64,000 bases of DNA, taken from positions 2,866,001 to 2,930,000 of the forward strand of contig NZ_CP032125.1 of the NCBI RefSeq assembly GCF_003544895.1, written 5' to 3'. The stretch comes from Profundibacter amoris (lineage in GTDB: Bacteria > Pseudomonadota > Alphaproteobacteria > Rhodobacterales > Rhodobacteraceae). Numbering within the stretch: position 1 is the first letter of the stretch; each line of letters opens with the position of its first letter. A program made the position numbers and the translations under genes. Shown one piece after another: positions 28,371-37,645 of the stretch. The notes under the pieces were generated by a model. It ran no database searches and had not been told where the DNA came from. It saw nothing but the letters and a program-made list of their open reading frames with translations.

Positions 28371-29189
28371 TCAACGGGGTATTTCTATGGCATCCCCGAC
28401 TGTCAGCACGTTTGGCGATTCCATAACATCCGTATTGGCATTGTAGATTTTGCGATACCGCAATGAATCGCCATAAAATGCAGCCGCATAGGTAGCCAGC
28501 GTATCCCCCTGCTCGACACGGATAAACCGCTTGCCGTTTCTTTCAGTCAGCCTGTCCCAATAGGCCTGTATTGCGGGATCGCGTTGTGGTTCTTCTTTTG
28601 GTGTTGCTGCCGCTCTTTCCGTTGGTTGTTCCGGTTTCGGGGTATTGCCTGATACCGCCTCATTGCCCAGATTATTCACGTAAGCCAGATAATCGGCATC
28701 CGCGCTTGCGGTAATACTGGCGCGGGCATCGTAAACACCTTGGAACAGCTGGCTGGTATTCAGTTCGCCTGCTTCATTAAACACAATGAACGGTAGCTGG
28801 CCGATGTAATTCTCGCGCAGGTCCATAGCAAAAAACGCGGCGGTTTGTTCCAGGTCCAGCTTGGCTTTGGTCCCGGCATCAATCAGTTTTTCAATAGCCT
28901 TTCGCAGATTAGCGGTTGAGGTTGCCGCCAGTTCTTCGCCGGTTGTTCCTGTCAGATTGTCGGCTTTAGCCATATCTACCAGTGCTGCACGCGCCTTTTC
29001 GGAATAAAACCGCAAGCGGCGCAGCGTCGAAGGCCGGACAGAAGCAACATCAAACGCAGATTGCTGCCCGATAAAAATACCGGCTGTCTGTTGGGCATGG
29101 ACCGTGACGGGAAAAGCGGTTGCAAGTATTGTGAAACCGAGAACCACAGCCTTCATATTCTTACTTATGCAAAACCCAGTCTGGATCAT
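28371..29189 (-). CDS. Exported LysM-domain protein
   Basis: This 272-residue protein has a signal peptide ending near V-T-V-H-A. The body is a helical region of about 150 residues, then a proline/glutamate-rich linker, then a C-terminal LysM-like domain (about 220-272: V-E-Q-G-D-T-L-A-T-Y-A...Y-N-A-N-T-D), which suggests peptidoglycan binding. I use ATG 29189 because GGAGTAGGAT precedes it, giving a 14-residue basic N-region; an internal ATG at 29156 would give a standard signal peptide but has a weak ribosome-binding site. It starts four bases after the rhodanese gene stop, so the two form an operon. GC content is lower than the window average. Confidence 0.75.
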   Translation of the reverse strand: MIQTGFCISKNMKAVVLGFTILATAFPVTVHAQQTAGIFIGQQSAFDVASVRPSTLRRLRFYSEKARAALVDMAKADNLTGTTGEELAATSTANLRKAIEKLIDAGTKAKLDLEQTAAFFAMDLRENYIGQLPFIVFNEAGELNTSQLFQGVYDARASITASADADYLAYVNNLGNEAVSGNTPKPEQPTERAAATPKEEPQRDPAIQAYWDRLTERNGKRFIRVEQGDTLATYAAAFYGDSLRYRKIYNANTDVMESPNVLTVGDAIEIPR

Positions 29190-29192
29190 ATC

Positions 29193-29828
29193 CTACTCCG
29201 GCATTTGAATACTAAACCCGTAACGAACCCAGTCTTTCATGCCCCCACGATAATACATCAGTTTTTCAGGATCATATCCGCCATCAACAAGGTTCCTGAT
29301 TGCCCTTGGGGATTGCCCGCAATCCGCACCATTGCAAAATAAAAGCAGATATTTTGCATCTGAAAAATCCCAGCCTTCACCTGTTTTCTTGCCGCCCAGT
29401 TGCGTCATCAGGGGTTCGTAAAACGGGTTGGTCGGCGTATCGGCAAACATGTTAAACGGCAAATTGATTGCACCGGGGATTGTTCCGGCCTTGAACCAGT
29501 TCCCGACACGGGTATCGACAAGATAGCCATCACCGGTCAGCACATAGTCTTCGATAAATGTCACAAGCCCCACTTCGCCAACCGGGATAACCCCATCATA
29601 CTGGATCATTGGCTGCAAGCAATGTGGCGGACAGGCCCGTGGTGCCTTGGGGGGGTAGACTTTGGCGATATATTCCGAGTTGTCGTTGCCCCGTTTGATC
29701 AAATACGATTTTCCGCGCACCTCGAATGACAGTTCGGGAAGGTCTTCTGTTATCCAGACCTCGTCCGCGAGCACAGCATTCGGCCAGATCGCCATAAAAA
29801 CGAAATGAAACAAAACCACCAATCGCAT
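29193..29828 (-). CDS. Exported rhodanese-domain protein
   Basis: This 211-residue protein has a Sec signal peptide (cleavage near V-L-A, residue 21). An N-terminal part with C-P-P-H-C is followed by a rhodanese fold from about residue 95: L-V-D-T-R in strand 1 and an active-site loop C-N-G-A-D-C-G-Q-S-P-R-A. Rhodanese-type enzymes normally use a C-x5-R loop for sulfur transfer; here the loop offers two cysteines, so redox or metal handling in the periplasm is also possible. It precedes the LysM gene in the same operon. Confidence 0.8.
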   Translation of the reverse strand: MRLVVLFHFVFMAIWPNAVLADEVWITEDLPELSFEVRGKSYLIKRGNDNSEYIAKVYPPKAPRACPPHCLQPMIQYDGVIPVGEVGLVTFIEDYVLTGDGYLVDTRVGNWFKAGTIPGAINLPFNMFADTPTNPFYEPLMTQLGGKKTGEGWDFSDAKYLLLFCNGADCGQSPRAIRNLVDGGYDPEKLMYYRGGMKDWVRYGFSIQMPE

Positions 29829-29866
29829 TTTTCAGGCCCCTTATAATCTGGGTCTCACTGGATGAG

Positions 29867-29883
29867 GTGTAATTTCTTTACAC
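29867..29883. promoter_or_regulatory. TGTAA-N5-TTACA inverted repeat, copy 1
   Basis: GTGTAA-TTTCT-TTACAC lies about 40-55 bp upstream of the rhodanese gene start. It matches a second copy at 30091 in arms and spacer length, so an operator for an unknown dimeric regulator is plausible. Confidence 0.45.
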
Positions 29884-30090
29884 CTAAATGAACCCTGCCA
29901 CACACAACCATAGAAATAGTCAACGCCCCTATTATGGCCATCCGAAATGGGGCGAAACGAAATCCTAAATATGGCATAATTATGATACGAGGTCGAAACC
30001 GACTGAATTTGCTTGCTATTTTAATTGCATGCAAATGAAATAGGATTTACTTTTTACACAACCTGAAGCGCAGACATCATATTGTAATTA

Positions 30091-30107
30091 TTGTAATATC
30101 CTTACAA
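30091..30107. promoter_or_regulatory. TGTAA-N5-TTACA inverted repeat, copy 2
   Basis: TTGTAA-TATCC-TTACAA is a perfect 6-bp-arm inverted repeat with a 5-bp spacer, like copy 1. A half-site sharing GTGTAATTTCTT with copy 1 lies at 30203-30214. Confidence 0.45.
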
Positions 30108-30327
30108 ACCACATAGCAATTCGCGTACATTCCCCAGCCACTATAATAGAGAATAAATAATTCATTACACAGGGAACTGTTTCTGTTTTCCCATGGAAAA
30201 AAGTGTAATTTCTTGGTATCCGTGGAATGGCAATGCCAAAATCCGGCCACTCCCGGAAAAGAATCGGGTTGGATAAAAACGTTGCAACCACCCGCAATCT
30301 ATAGATACCTAATCGGGGTGTGATACT

Positions 30328-30801
30328 TCAGGTCCGGTAGAAATAATAACGGTCCTTGGCGATCCCCGCAGGCCCCTCAACCGCCTGAAACCCGACCAGC
30401 GGTTGACCGGATACGATCACCCCGCCGGGTATCATCACACGGGCGATGGCAGGGCTAAGGCGGGCGGCTTCTTCGACGTCCTTTTCCTTGACCCCGAACC
30501 CGAAATCATAATGCGCCAGCACGATTTTTGCCCCCATCGCTGCCAGCTTTTGCAACATCTCTTCGGCCTCGCCTTCCAGGAAATCCTGCGAGGGCGGCAC
30601 GCAAGAGGGATGGCACTGCAACACACGGTCGATCACCCAGATGCGCCGGTCCAGTATTTCGCGCAGATGATCATAGGTGCGCCCGTTGCCCAGCCCCATA
30701 TCCAGCGCATCGCCATTCATATCCCCTGTCTGTTCGGCGGCCCATTCCAGCCCGTCACGTTGGGCGCTTAAGCGGCGCATCATACTGTCCAGTCGGCTCA
30801 T
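30328..30801 (-). CDS. SAM-dependent methyltransferase (Methyltransf_17 type), copy 1
   Basis: This 157-residue class I methyltransferase has the short form I associate with the Methyltransf_17 family. It opens M-S-R-L-D-S-M, and motif I reads L-D-M-G-L-G-N-G-R-T-Y-D-H-L-R, a SAM-binding glycine loop. A paralogue at 33284-33775 shares the start, motif I and overall length. The substrate is unknown. It is the last gene of the minus-strand group methyltransferase 2, histidine phosphatase, glycosyltransferase, deacetylase, methyltransferase 1, so a role in surface glycan modification is an inference from context. Confidence 0.8.
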   Translation of the reverse strand: MSRLDSMMRRLSAQRDGLEWAAEQTGDMNGDALDMGLGNGRTYDHLREILDRRIWVIDRVLQCHPSCVPPSQDFLEGEAEEMLQKLAAMGAKIVLAHYDFGFGVKEKDVEEAARLSPAIARVMIPGGVIVSGQPLVGFQAVEGPAGIAKDRYYFYRT

Positions 30802-30816
30802 GGTTTTCGTCTTTCG

Positions 30817-31563
30817 TTAAGGGTGGCGGTAAATAGTCACGGGGCCAGATGTCAGGGTTTCCAGCAGTTGGCGGGTGAAGTCCCAGACATCGGCATCATG
30901 CACAAGGTGGTGGGTCAGCAGGCCCAGAGGCTCGTCATTATCGGTCTTGCCCGTGCGGCGATCAACCAGCAGGGCAAGCAGTTGCGCCACCAGTTCATCG
31001 GGCGCAATCAGGGTTTTGCCCGCGCGCCAGTTGATCGGGTCAAGGTGGGTGTTGACCTGTTGCAAGCCCGGCGCGGCAAAGGGGGCGTTGCGTGGGGTAT
31101 AGGTGGACAGGGTTTTATATCCGGCCTGTATCAGTGCAGGGAAATGCACCGGTGCGATGCGGTTCCATGGCGGCACGAACATATGCTTAAGACGCGGGCC
31201 AAACAGGGATTGCAGACGGGTCATGCCGGTTTGCATATCCTGCGCCACATCGGCCAGATCGCGGGTCTCGCCGAATTCAGCCTTTTTCGCAGTTTGCGGG
31301 GCAAGATTGTGATGCGCCCAGCCATGCACCACGGGGATCAGGTGATCTGTTTCCGCAACCCGCGCAGCCAGCTCCAGGATGGCGGATTTCGGGATCACGG
31401 CCAGATGCACCGGCACTTGCACGGCTTCGGACAGGGCGACCAACCGGTCCAGCGCAGGCGTCGGGGCGATGGCGTCATCATCGCGCCACCAGATCGGCAG
31501 GGTCAAACCGGCCTGACGCCAGCGCGCCAACTCATCGGTAACCGATGTCCAGTCAATCTTCAT
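30817..31563 (-). CDS. Polysaccharide deacetylase-like protein
   Basis: This 248-residue cytoplasmic-looking protein is related to NodB-type polysaccharide deacetylases. W-W-R-D-D-D-A near residue 27 supplies the metal-binding aspartates, H-G-W-A-H-H near 100 the metal histidines, and F-V-P-P-W-N-R the following family motif. Such enzymes remove N-acetyl groups from sugars. It has no signal peptide, so it may act on an activated or lipid-linked sugar inside the cell. The ATG overlaps the stop of the glycosyltransferase gene (ATGA). Confidence 0.82.
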   Translation of the reverse strand: MKIDWTSVTDELARWRQAGLTLPIWWRDDDAIAPTPALDRLVALSEAVQVPVHLAVIPKSAILELAARVAETDHLIPVVHGWAHHNLAPQTAKKAEFGETRDLADVAQDMQTGMTRLQSLFGPRLKHMFVPPWNRIAPVHFPALIQAGYKTLSTYTPRNAPFAAPGLQQVNTHLDPINWRAGKTLIAPDELVAQLLALLVDRRTGKTDNDEPLGLLTHHLVHDADVWDFTRQLLETLTSGPVTIYRHP

Positions 31564-32699
31564 GCCCGCCCCTTTGCCATGCCACAAGCAATCCGTACGC
31601 TTTCCTGTGCCCCGTCAAACCGCAGATCAGGCACCTTGCCACGGGGCAGTTTCACCAGCACCTCTACCTTTTGCAACAGGCGCTTTGGCGTCAAATCAGC
31701 GGCACGCAGCATTTGCATCATCGGCAGATGACTCAGGCTTTCGGCCCGCAGGGTTTGTTCAACCTCGCCGCCCTCGTCAAACGGAATGAACAGGGATGGC
31801 GTGCCGGACTGCAACAGATCCAGCGCGGTGTTATAGCCGCACATGCTGACAGAACAGGCGGCGTGGGTCAGCATCTGGCGAAAATCAGGGCGGGCCGGTT
31901 CAAGGATGACATTTTGCGGAGCTTTCGCCGCAAGCTCTGCAATCACCGCCTGGCCATTGCCCCCACCAACCAGCACACGCCAGCGCAACGCAGGCGACAA
32001 CCCTGCGGCAGCAACGGCGGCGGTGAACAAATGCCGGCCAACCGACCCGCCACCGGCACTGACGATCACCTCGCCCTGCCCCAGCCTGTCGGGGTGCGGA
32101 CCCGCAGGCGGCGGGGCGACATAACCGGTATAAAGCAGTTTTTCCTGCAACGCGGGCGTCACAGGCCAGCTTTTCTCCAGCGGGGTGCTGGCGGGATCGG
32201 AGTGGACCAGAACGCCGTCGTAATGCTCCTGAACAATGCTATCGGTTTTCTGTGCTTTTTGCGGGTTTGAGGGCGGCGCAAGGATGTCGCGCACCGAGGC
32301 CAGTATGACAGGACGCGGAGTTTGCGCCTGTGAGGCAGTAACCAGCGCCATGAATTCCCCGCGCAATACGCGACGACCAAAGGGGAACAGTTCGGTGATG
32401 ACAATATCGGGGCGGATATAGGTCACAGCCCGTGCCATTTCGGTTTCGCGGGTGGCCAGATTGGCCGCATCGGCCACATCCCCTCCGGCGGTCAGCAGAC
32501 GGGTAAAATTGGTCCCGTCCGAGCGCAGCGGCGGCAGTTGGCGCAATGTAATCCCGTCGGTATCGAACTGCGGCACCGGCATACCTCCGGACAGAACCGT
32601 CACCGCATGACCCTCCGCCACAAACGCCCGCGCCAGTGTCAAAGCGCGGCTAAGGTGGCCCGCGCCCAGCAGGTGGGTGACTGCAATCAGAACCTTCAT
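31560..32699 (-). CDS. Glycosyltransferase (GT-B, MurG-like)
   Basis: This 379-residue protein starts with a glycine-rich T-H-L-L-G-A-G-H-L-S-R loop typical of GT-B transferases that act on lipid or membrane acceptors. The C-terminal nucleotide-sugar domain has S-A-G-G-G-S-V-G-R around residue 210 and S-M-C-G-Y-N-T-A-L-D-L-L near 285. It resembles the transferase at 43863-45062 (shared G-H-L-x-R and M-C/G-G-Y-N-T motifs), linking the two loci. Its ends overlap both neighbours, so translation is coupled through the operon. Confidence 0.82.
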   Translation of the reverse strand: MKVLIAVTHLLGAGHLSRALTLARAFVAEGHAVTVLSGGMPVPQFDTDGITLRQLPPLRSDGTNFTRLLTAGGDVADAANLATRETEMARAVTYIRPDIVITELFPFGRRVLRGEFMALVTASQAQTPRPVILASVRDILAPPSNPQKAQKTDSIVQEHYDGVLVHSDPASTPLEKSWPVTPALQEKLLYTGYVAPPPAGPHPDRLGQGEVIVSAGGGSVGRHLFTAAVAAAGLSPALRWRVLVGGGNGQAVIAELAAKAPQNVILEPARPDFRQMLTHAACSVSMCGYNTALDLLQSGTPSLFIPFDEGGEVEQTLRAESLSHLPMMQMLRAADLTPKRLLQKVEVLVKLPRGKVPDLRFDGAQESVRIACGMAKGRA

Positions 32700-33280
32700 G
32701 CGTCACGCCCCGACAGTTTGATCCGTTCCGGGCGACCCACCTTCAGGCCGTCCTTTAGCTCAATCAGGAACAGCCAGTTGCGTTTGATCCTGAACGGGGC
32801 GGGGCCGCTGAAATTCCAGCCATGCGCCCGCGCCAGCAACACCCGCATGATGCCGATATGACAAACCGCTACTGTGTCGCGTTTTAGCGATTTCACCCAA
32901 GGCTCCAGCCGCGCCCAGACATCCGCGGGGCTTTCACCTGCAGGGGGGCGGTAATCCCAGCCCCAATCCTCGATATCGCGAAAGCCCGTGGCAGGGTCCG
33001 CTCTCAAATCCAGACCATACAGCCCCTCCCATTTGCCCCAGTCCATTTCGATCAGCGCCGGATCGACCGCAGGATCACGCCCCGCCACCAGACGGGCGGT
33101 TTCAACCGCGCGCTTTAGCGGGCTGGCCAGCAGATCAGCCCCGGCCCATTCATCGGGCAAGCGCAACTGCCCCAGATCGGCGGCGGCGCTTTCCTCAAGT
33201 GCGATATCGGTGCGCCCCTGAATACGCCCCGCGCGGTTCCACGGGGTGTGACCATGGCGAAGAATTGCCAGCTGCACCAT
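32696..33280 (-). CDS. Histidine phosphatase family protein
   Basis: This 194-residue protein has the catalytic R-H-G-H-T near the N-terminus (residues 8-12), the second arginine in S-P-L-K-R-A, the acid in E-M-D-W-G-K-W-E-G and the second histidine in A-V-C-H-I-G-I. This is the branch-1 histidine phosphatase pattern (phosphoglycerate mutase-like; cf. alpha-ribazole phosphatase or sugar phosphatases). Its position between a methyltransferase and a glycosyltransferase suggests a sugar-phosphate substrate, which is inference. Its stop overlaps the next ATG. Confidence 0.88.
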   Translation of the reverse strand: MVQLAILRHGHTPWNRAGRIQGRTDIALEESAAADLGQLRLPDEWAGADLLASPLKRAVETARLVAGRDPAVDPALIEMDWGKWEGLYGLDLRADPATGFRDIEDWGWDYRPPAGESPADVWARLEPWVKSLKRDTVAVCHIGIMRVLLARAHGWNFSGPAPFRIKRNWLFLIELKDGLKVGRPERIKLSGRDA

Positions 33281-33283
33281 CGG

Positions 33284-33775
33284 CTAGCCCTGCTTTCGAT
33301 AGATAAAACAACGCCCCGGAACGGCATCCGGCGGCAGGTCGATTTCCTGCAACCCATCGAAATACATCCGGTCGCTGGACACCATCAGCCCGCCCTTGGC
33401 CAGCAGAGGTTCCACATAAGGTGAAATATTGCGGGCGAATTCGTCGTTTTTCTTCAGGTTATGCCCGCCCAGATCGGCGTGGATAAAACTGGCCGCCGGA
33501 CCGAACCGTTCCAGCGCCTGCGGCAGGGTTTCAAAAACATCCCCCAGAATGGTGCGATCCCCGGGCGGGGTCGAGGCAGGGTTCGAGGCCACTTCGCGTT
33601 CAAACACATATATATCGCGCCCGGAAATGACCTCGCGCAGATGGTCATAGGTGCGCCCGTTGCCAAGGCCCAGTTCAAACACCGGCCCTGTCATTCCGGC
33701 GGTGTTTTGTGCGGCAAAATCAATGCAGGCGCGTTGCGACACCATGCGGTTGATGAATACATCCAGTCTGCTCAT
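33284..33775 (-). CDS. SAM-dependent methyltransferase (Methyltransf_17 type), copy 2
   Basis: This 163-residue paralogue of the protein at 30328-30801 starts M-S-R-L-D-V-F and has motif I in F-E-L-G-L-G-N-G-R-T-Y-D-H-L-R, then D-I-Y-V-F-E-R-E at the ribose-binding acid. It is the first gene of the five-gene minus-strand group, with the phosphatase gene three bases downstream. The two copies at opposite ends of one operon suggest duplication followed by specialisation. Substrate unknown. Confidence 0.82.
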   Translation of the reverse strand: MSRLDVFINRMVSQRACIDFAAQNTAGMTGPVFELGLGNGRTYDHLREVISGRDIYVFEREVASNPASTPPGDRTILGDVFETLPQALERFGPAASFIHADLGGHNLKKNDEFARNISPYVEPLLAKGGLMVSSDRMYFDGLQEIDLPPDAVPGRCFIYRKQG

Positions 33776-33969
33776 TTGGCGATGACCCTTTATGGTTTAC
33801 TGAAACCTATATGATAGTATCCGGCAAAGAAACCAGTGCCTGCGCCACACCATGAATAACGTTAGCGTGACGGAAAAATTGGCATTTGACTAATCACGCC
33901 ACCCCGCGCGATACTTGCCGCAACGACACCACGCAGGCCCGTTTCTGCAAAACCCATCGAAAGTATTGA

Positions 33970-35745
33970 ATGACGGCCCTGCTGCAAGTCAAAAACCTGA
34001 CGATAAGCTTCAAATCCGACCCGCCGGTGGTGGATGATGTCAGCTTTTCGGTAAACGCCGGGGAAACACTGGCGCTGGTGGGGGAATCCGGCTCGGGCAA
34101 AACCCTAAGCTGCCGCGCGATTTTGCAACTGTTGCCAAAGACCGCAAATGTCAGATCCGAAGGTGTTTTCCTGAACTGTAACGATGCCGGTGCACTGAAC
34201 CTCAGTGCATTGCCGCGCAAACAGATGCGCGATATTCGCGGCAACCGGATTTCGATGATCTTTCAGGAACCGATGCAATCACTGTCGCCGCTGCACAGGA
34301 TCGGCAATCAGGTTTCCGAAATTCTGACGCTGCACAAAAACATCAGCAACCGCGATGCCAAAACGCAGGTGCTGGAGCAATTCGAGCGTGTGGGCTTTCA
34401 CAACCCCGAAAGGGTGTTTCGCGCCTATCCGTTCGAACTGTCCGGCGGCATGCGGCAACGCGCGATGATCGCCATGGCCACGGTCGCCAAGCCCGATCTG
34501 CTGATTGCGGACGAACCGACAACGGCGCTGGATGTGACCACGCAGGCGCAGGTGCTGGGGCTGATCAAGGAACTGCAAAAAGAAACCGGCATGTCGGTGA
34601 TATTCGTCACCCATGATCTGGGGGTCGTAGCAAATATGGCCGATACCGTGGTAGTTTTGCATCGTGGCAGCGTAATGGAGGCCGGACGGGTCGAATATGT
34701 GATCGGCGCACCGGCGCATAAATACACGCAAAAACTGTTTGCCGCCGCACCGGTCATTCCGGCCGCCACCACGCCAGAGCCACCTGTGCCGCACGATGAT
34801 GTGATACTGGAAATGAAATCCGTTTCCAAAACCTACCATGTGCGCGCCGGATCATTCTGGAGCCCTTCGATCGACATCAAGGCCGCCCGCGACATAAACC
34901 TGTCGGTCGCACGCGGCAAAACGCTGGCGGTCGTGGGCGAATCCGGCTCGGGCAAAACCACCTGCGCGCGGATGGTGCTGGGGGCGGAAAAGCCGGACGA
35001 AGGCGGCAGGATCAGTTTTTGCGGCGAAAAGGGTGGCGAGGTGCTGGATGTCAACAATCTGCAAAGCGATCAATGCGCATTATTTCGCCAGCAATTGCAA
35101 CCGATATTTCAGGACCCCTATTCCTCGTTCAATCCACGGATGCGGGTGGTGGATGCCCTGACCGAACCGCTGGACATCAACAATATCGGCACCCGTTCGC
35201 AACGTCGCGACCGCGCGGTCGAGGTGCTGGAATGGGTCGGGCTGGATTCGCGCATTCTATACCGTTACCCGCACGCTTTTTCCGGTGGCCAGCGGCAACG
35301 CCTGTCGATTGCGCGGGCGTTGGCGATGAACCCTGTGTTTCTGGTGTGTGACGAACCAACCTCGGCGCTGGATGTATCGGTGCAGGATCAAATCCTGTGC
35401 CTGTTCGAGGATTTGCAAAAACGCATGGGCCTGTCCTATCTGTTCATCAGTCACGATCTGGCCGTGGTATCGCGTATCGCAGACGAGGTCGCCGTGATGC
35501 ACCGCGGGCAAGTGGTGGAGCAGGCCCCGCCCTGCACCCTTTTCCACAACCCGCGCCATCCCTACACGCAGGCGCTGCTGGCGGCGCAGCCGGAACCGGA
35601 TATCAACCGCCCGATTAACCTCGAGGTCGTTGCCAAAGGGGCGGGCAGCCCCGACAGCTGGCCCGAGATGTTCCGCCCCGTTGAAAGCAAATCCCCGCCA
35701 TTGACCGAGATCGAGCCAGGCCACAGGGTGCGTTGTCATGCGTAG
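33970..35745 (+). CDS. ABC transporter ATP-binding protein, two fused ATPase domains (peptide/nickel type)
   Basis: This 591-residue protein has two complete ABC ATPase domains. The first (about 5-260) has Walker A G-E-S-G-S-G-K-T, signature L-S-G-G-M-R-Q-R and Walker [13 protein letters not shown]. The second (about 280-560) has [16 protein letters not shown] and [10 protein letters not shown]. Each is followed by the oligopeptide-type C-terminal extension (H-K-Y-T-Q-K-L and H-P-Y-T-Q-A-L). This is the YejF arrangement, powering import of peptides or similar compounds. The following solute-binding gene overlaps its end by eight bases. Confidence 0.9.
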   Translation: MTALLQVKNLTISFKSDPPVVDDVSFSVNAGETLALVGESGSGKTLSCRAILQLLPKTANVRSEGVFLNCNDAGALNLSALPRKQMRDIRGNRISMIFQEPMQSLSPLHRIGNQVSEILTLHKNISNRDAKTQVLEQFERVGFHNPERVFRAYPFELSGGMRQRAMIAMATVAKPDLLIADEPTTALDVTTQAQVLGLIKELQKETGMSVIFVTHDLGVVANMADTVVVLHRGSVMEAGRVEYVIGAPAHKYTQKLFAAAPVIPAATTPEPPVPHDDVILEMKSVSKTYHVRAGSFWSPSIDIKAARDINLSVARGKTLAVVGESGSGKTTCARMVLGAEKPDEGGRISFCGEKGGEVLDVNNLQSDQCALFRQQLQPIFQDPYSSFNPRMRVVDALTEPLDINNIGTRSQRRDRAVEVLEWVGLDSRILYRYPHAFSGGQRQRLSIARALAMNPVFLVCDEPTSALDVSVQDQILCLFEDLQKRMGLSYLFISHDLAVVSRIADEVAVMHRGQVVEQAPPCTLFHNPRHPYTQALLAAQPEPDINRPINLEVVAKGAGSPDSWPEMFRPVESKSPPLTEIEPGHRVRCHA

Positions 35746-37645
35746 ACTGTTCACCATTATTATCGCCATGCTGTTTGCCGGTCCGCTGTTTGCCCAAACC
35801 GATGTGCAGGAAAGCCCCTATTGGGCCGACAAAGTCGCTGCGGGCGAAATGCCCGCCGCCACCGACCGCATCCCGTCCGATCCCCTGATCGTCAATCTGG
35901 CGGACAAGGGGCGTGATTTTGGCACTCAGGGCGGCACCTTGCACACGATGGTCACCCGCGCGAAAGACATCCGGCAGATGGTGCCCTTTGGCTACGCGCG
36001 GCTGGTTGGTTATGATCAGGACTATGTTCTGGCCCCCGATATTCTGGCCGATTATAATGTCAAAGAGGGCCGTAAATTCACCCTGCATCTGCGCAAGGGG
36101 CACCGCTGGTCGGACGGGGCACCCTTTACCTCGGATGATTTCAAATACTGGTGGGTGAATGTCGCCAATAACCCCGATCTGTCCCCCTCAGGCCCGCCCG
36201 AATTCCTGCGGGTGGACGGGGAAATGCCGCAAGTCAGCTTTCCCGATCCGCAGACCATCATCTATGAATGGTCCCGGCCAAATACCCATTTCATCCCGAC
36301 ACTGGCACAGGCCCGCCCACCGTTCATCTTTCGGCCCGCGCATTACCTGAAACAGTTCCACGCCGATTTCACCCCGCCCGAAGCGATGGAAGACAAGATC
36401 GAAACCATGCGTGTGCGCAGTTGGGCCGCGATGCACAACAAGCTGGACAATATGTACAAATTCGACAATCCGGACCTGCCCACGTTGCAGCCGTGGATGC
36501 GGGTTGGCGGCAATGCAAACAGCCGGTTCATGTTCGTGCGCAACCCCTATTACCACCGGATCGACAGCCAGGGCACGCAATTACCCTATATCGACGAGGT
36601 GGAAATGACCGTTGTCGGGCGCGGGCTGGTGGCCGCGAAATCCAACGCGGGTGAAAGCAGCCTACAGGCGCGCGGATTGGGGTTTCGCGATATTTCCATC
36701 CTGAAGAAAGGCGAGCTGGAGAACGGCAATTATCGCGTGTTCCTGTGGGCCAACGGCACCGCCTCGCAGATCGCGATTTATCCCAACCTGAACTACGCCG
36801 ATCCCGAATGGCGCAAGATTTTGCGCGATGTGCGGTTTAGACGGGCGCTGTCGCTGGGGATCGACCGGCGCATGATCAACCGCGCGTTATATTTTGGCAT
36901 CGCCAAGGAAGGCGGCATGACCGTGCTGCCCCAAAGCCCGTTCTATAACGGTGCCTACCGCGCGGCATGGGCGCAATTCGACATCCAGCAGGCCAATGCG
37001 TTGCTGGATGACATGGGCCTGACCGACCGCACCCCAGCCGGATACCGCAAACTGCCCGATGGCCGCACGCTGGCGATCATTGTGGAAACGGCGGGCGAAC
37101 GCCAAGAGGTCGAGAACGCGCTTCAGATCATCACCGACACATGGCGCGATATCGGCGTGCGCCTGATCATGCGCCCGTTCAGCCGCGATACCCTGCGCAA
37201 CCGCGTCTATTCGGGGGCCTCGATGGCCTCGGTCTGGTATGGCTGGGACAATGGCATCCCGACGCTGGACACGTCCCCCGACTATCTGGCCCCGCGCGCA
37301 CAGGAATTTTTCGCATGGCCCATGTGGGGGCAATATTTCCAGACCGACGGGCAGGCCGGTGAAGCGCCAGATATGCCCGAGGCCATCCGCCTGTTGCAAC
37401 TGTCCAAGGACTGGGAGCAGGCCGAAAACCGCTCTGAGCGCCGCGTGATCTGGGATGAAATGCTGGCGATCCATGCCGATCAGCATTACGGCATCGGCCT
37501 ATTGTCCGAGGCCCCGCAACCCGTTGTGGTATCACGCCGCCTGCGCAACGTGCCCGAAGTGGCCTTCTGGGCGTGGGAACCCGGCGCGCAATTCGGCATC
37601 CACCGGCCCGACGAATTCTTCTTCACGACGGAAGGGGGCGAATGA
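35738..37645 (+). CDS. Periplasmic solute-binding protein, SBP_bac_5 family
   Basis: This 635-residue exported protein has a signal peptide (cleavage after L-F-A, near residue 18). The mature part belongs to the large peptide-binding family 5: L-R-K-G-H-R-W-S-D-G-A-P-F-T-S-D-D-F is its hallmark motif. It is longer than typical DppA/OppA and resembles YejA-like or rhizobial sugar-binding members, so the ligand may be a peptide or an oligosaccharide. It lies between the ATPase gene and two permease genes with overlapping or touching ends. Confidence 0.85.
   Translation: MRRLFTIIIAMLFAGPLFAQTDVQESPYWADKVAAGEMPAATDRIPSDPLIVNLADKGRDFGTQGGTLHTMVTRAKDIRQMVPFGYARLVGYDQDYVLAPDILADYNVKEGRKFTLHLRKGHRWSDGAPFTSDDFKYWWVNVANNPDLSPSGPPEFLRVDGEMPQVSFPDPQTIIYEWSRPNTHFIPTLAQARPPFIFRPAHYLKQFHADFTPPEAMEDKIETMRVRSWAAMHNKLDNMYKFDNPDLPTLQPWMRVGGNANSRFMFVRNPYYHRIDSQGTQLPYIDEVEMTVVGRGLVAAKSNAGESSLQARGLGFRDISILKKGELENGNYRVFLWANGTASQIAIYPNLNYADPEWRKILRDVRFRRALSLGIDRRMINRALYFGIAKEGGMTVLPQSPFYNGAYRAAWAQFDIQQANALLDDMGLTDRTPAGYRKLPDGRTLAIIVETAGERQEVENALQIITDTWRDIGVRLIMRPFSRDTLRNRVYSGASMASVWYGWDNGIPTLDTSPDYLAPRAQEFFAWPMWGQYFQTDGQAGEAPDMPEAIRLLQLSKDWEQAENRSERRVIWDEMLAIHADQHYGIGLLSEAPQPVVVSRRLRNVPEVAFWAWEPGAQFGIHRPDEFFFTTEGGE

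Larger units (their letters stand above)
29829..30327. other. AT-rich 0.5-kb intergenic region
   Basis: This gap between the rhodanese gene start and the 3' end of the methyltransferase gene is much richer in AT than its surroundings. It contains two perfect TGTAA-N5-TTACA inverted repeats and a related half-site (separate entries). A 69-codon minus-strand frame exists at 30088-30297 but lacks coding character and a ribosome-binding site. I see no RNA gene that I can support. Confidence 0.5.

Noticed and set aside
29867-29883. TyrR box reading of the TGTAA-N5-TTACA repeats
   Set aside because: The TyrR consensus TGTAAA-N6-TTTACA has a longer arm and a different spacer, and no tyrR-like or aromatic amino acid gene is present here.
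30088-30297. 69-codon minus-strand frame in the AT-rich gap
   Set aside because: No Shine-Dalgarno sequence, no family resemblance and it overlaps the inverted repeat, so it is probably not a gene.
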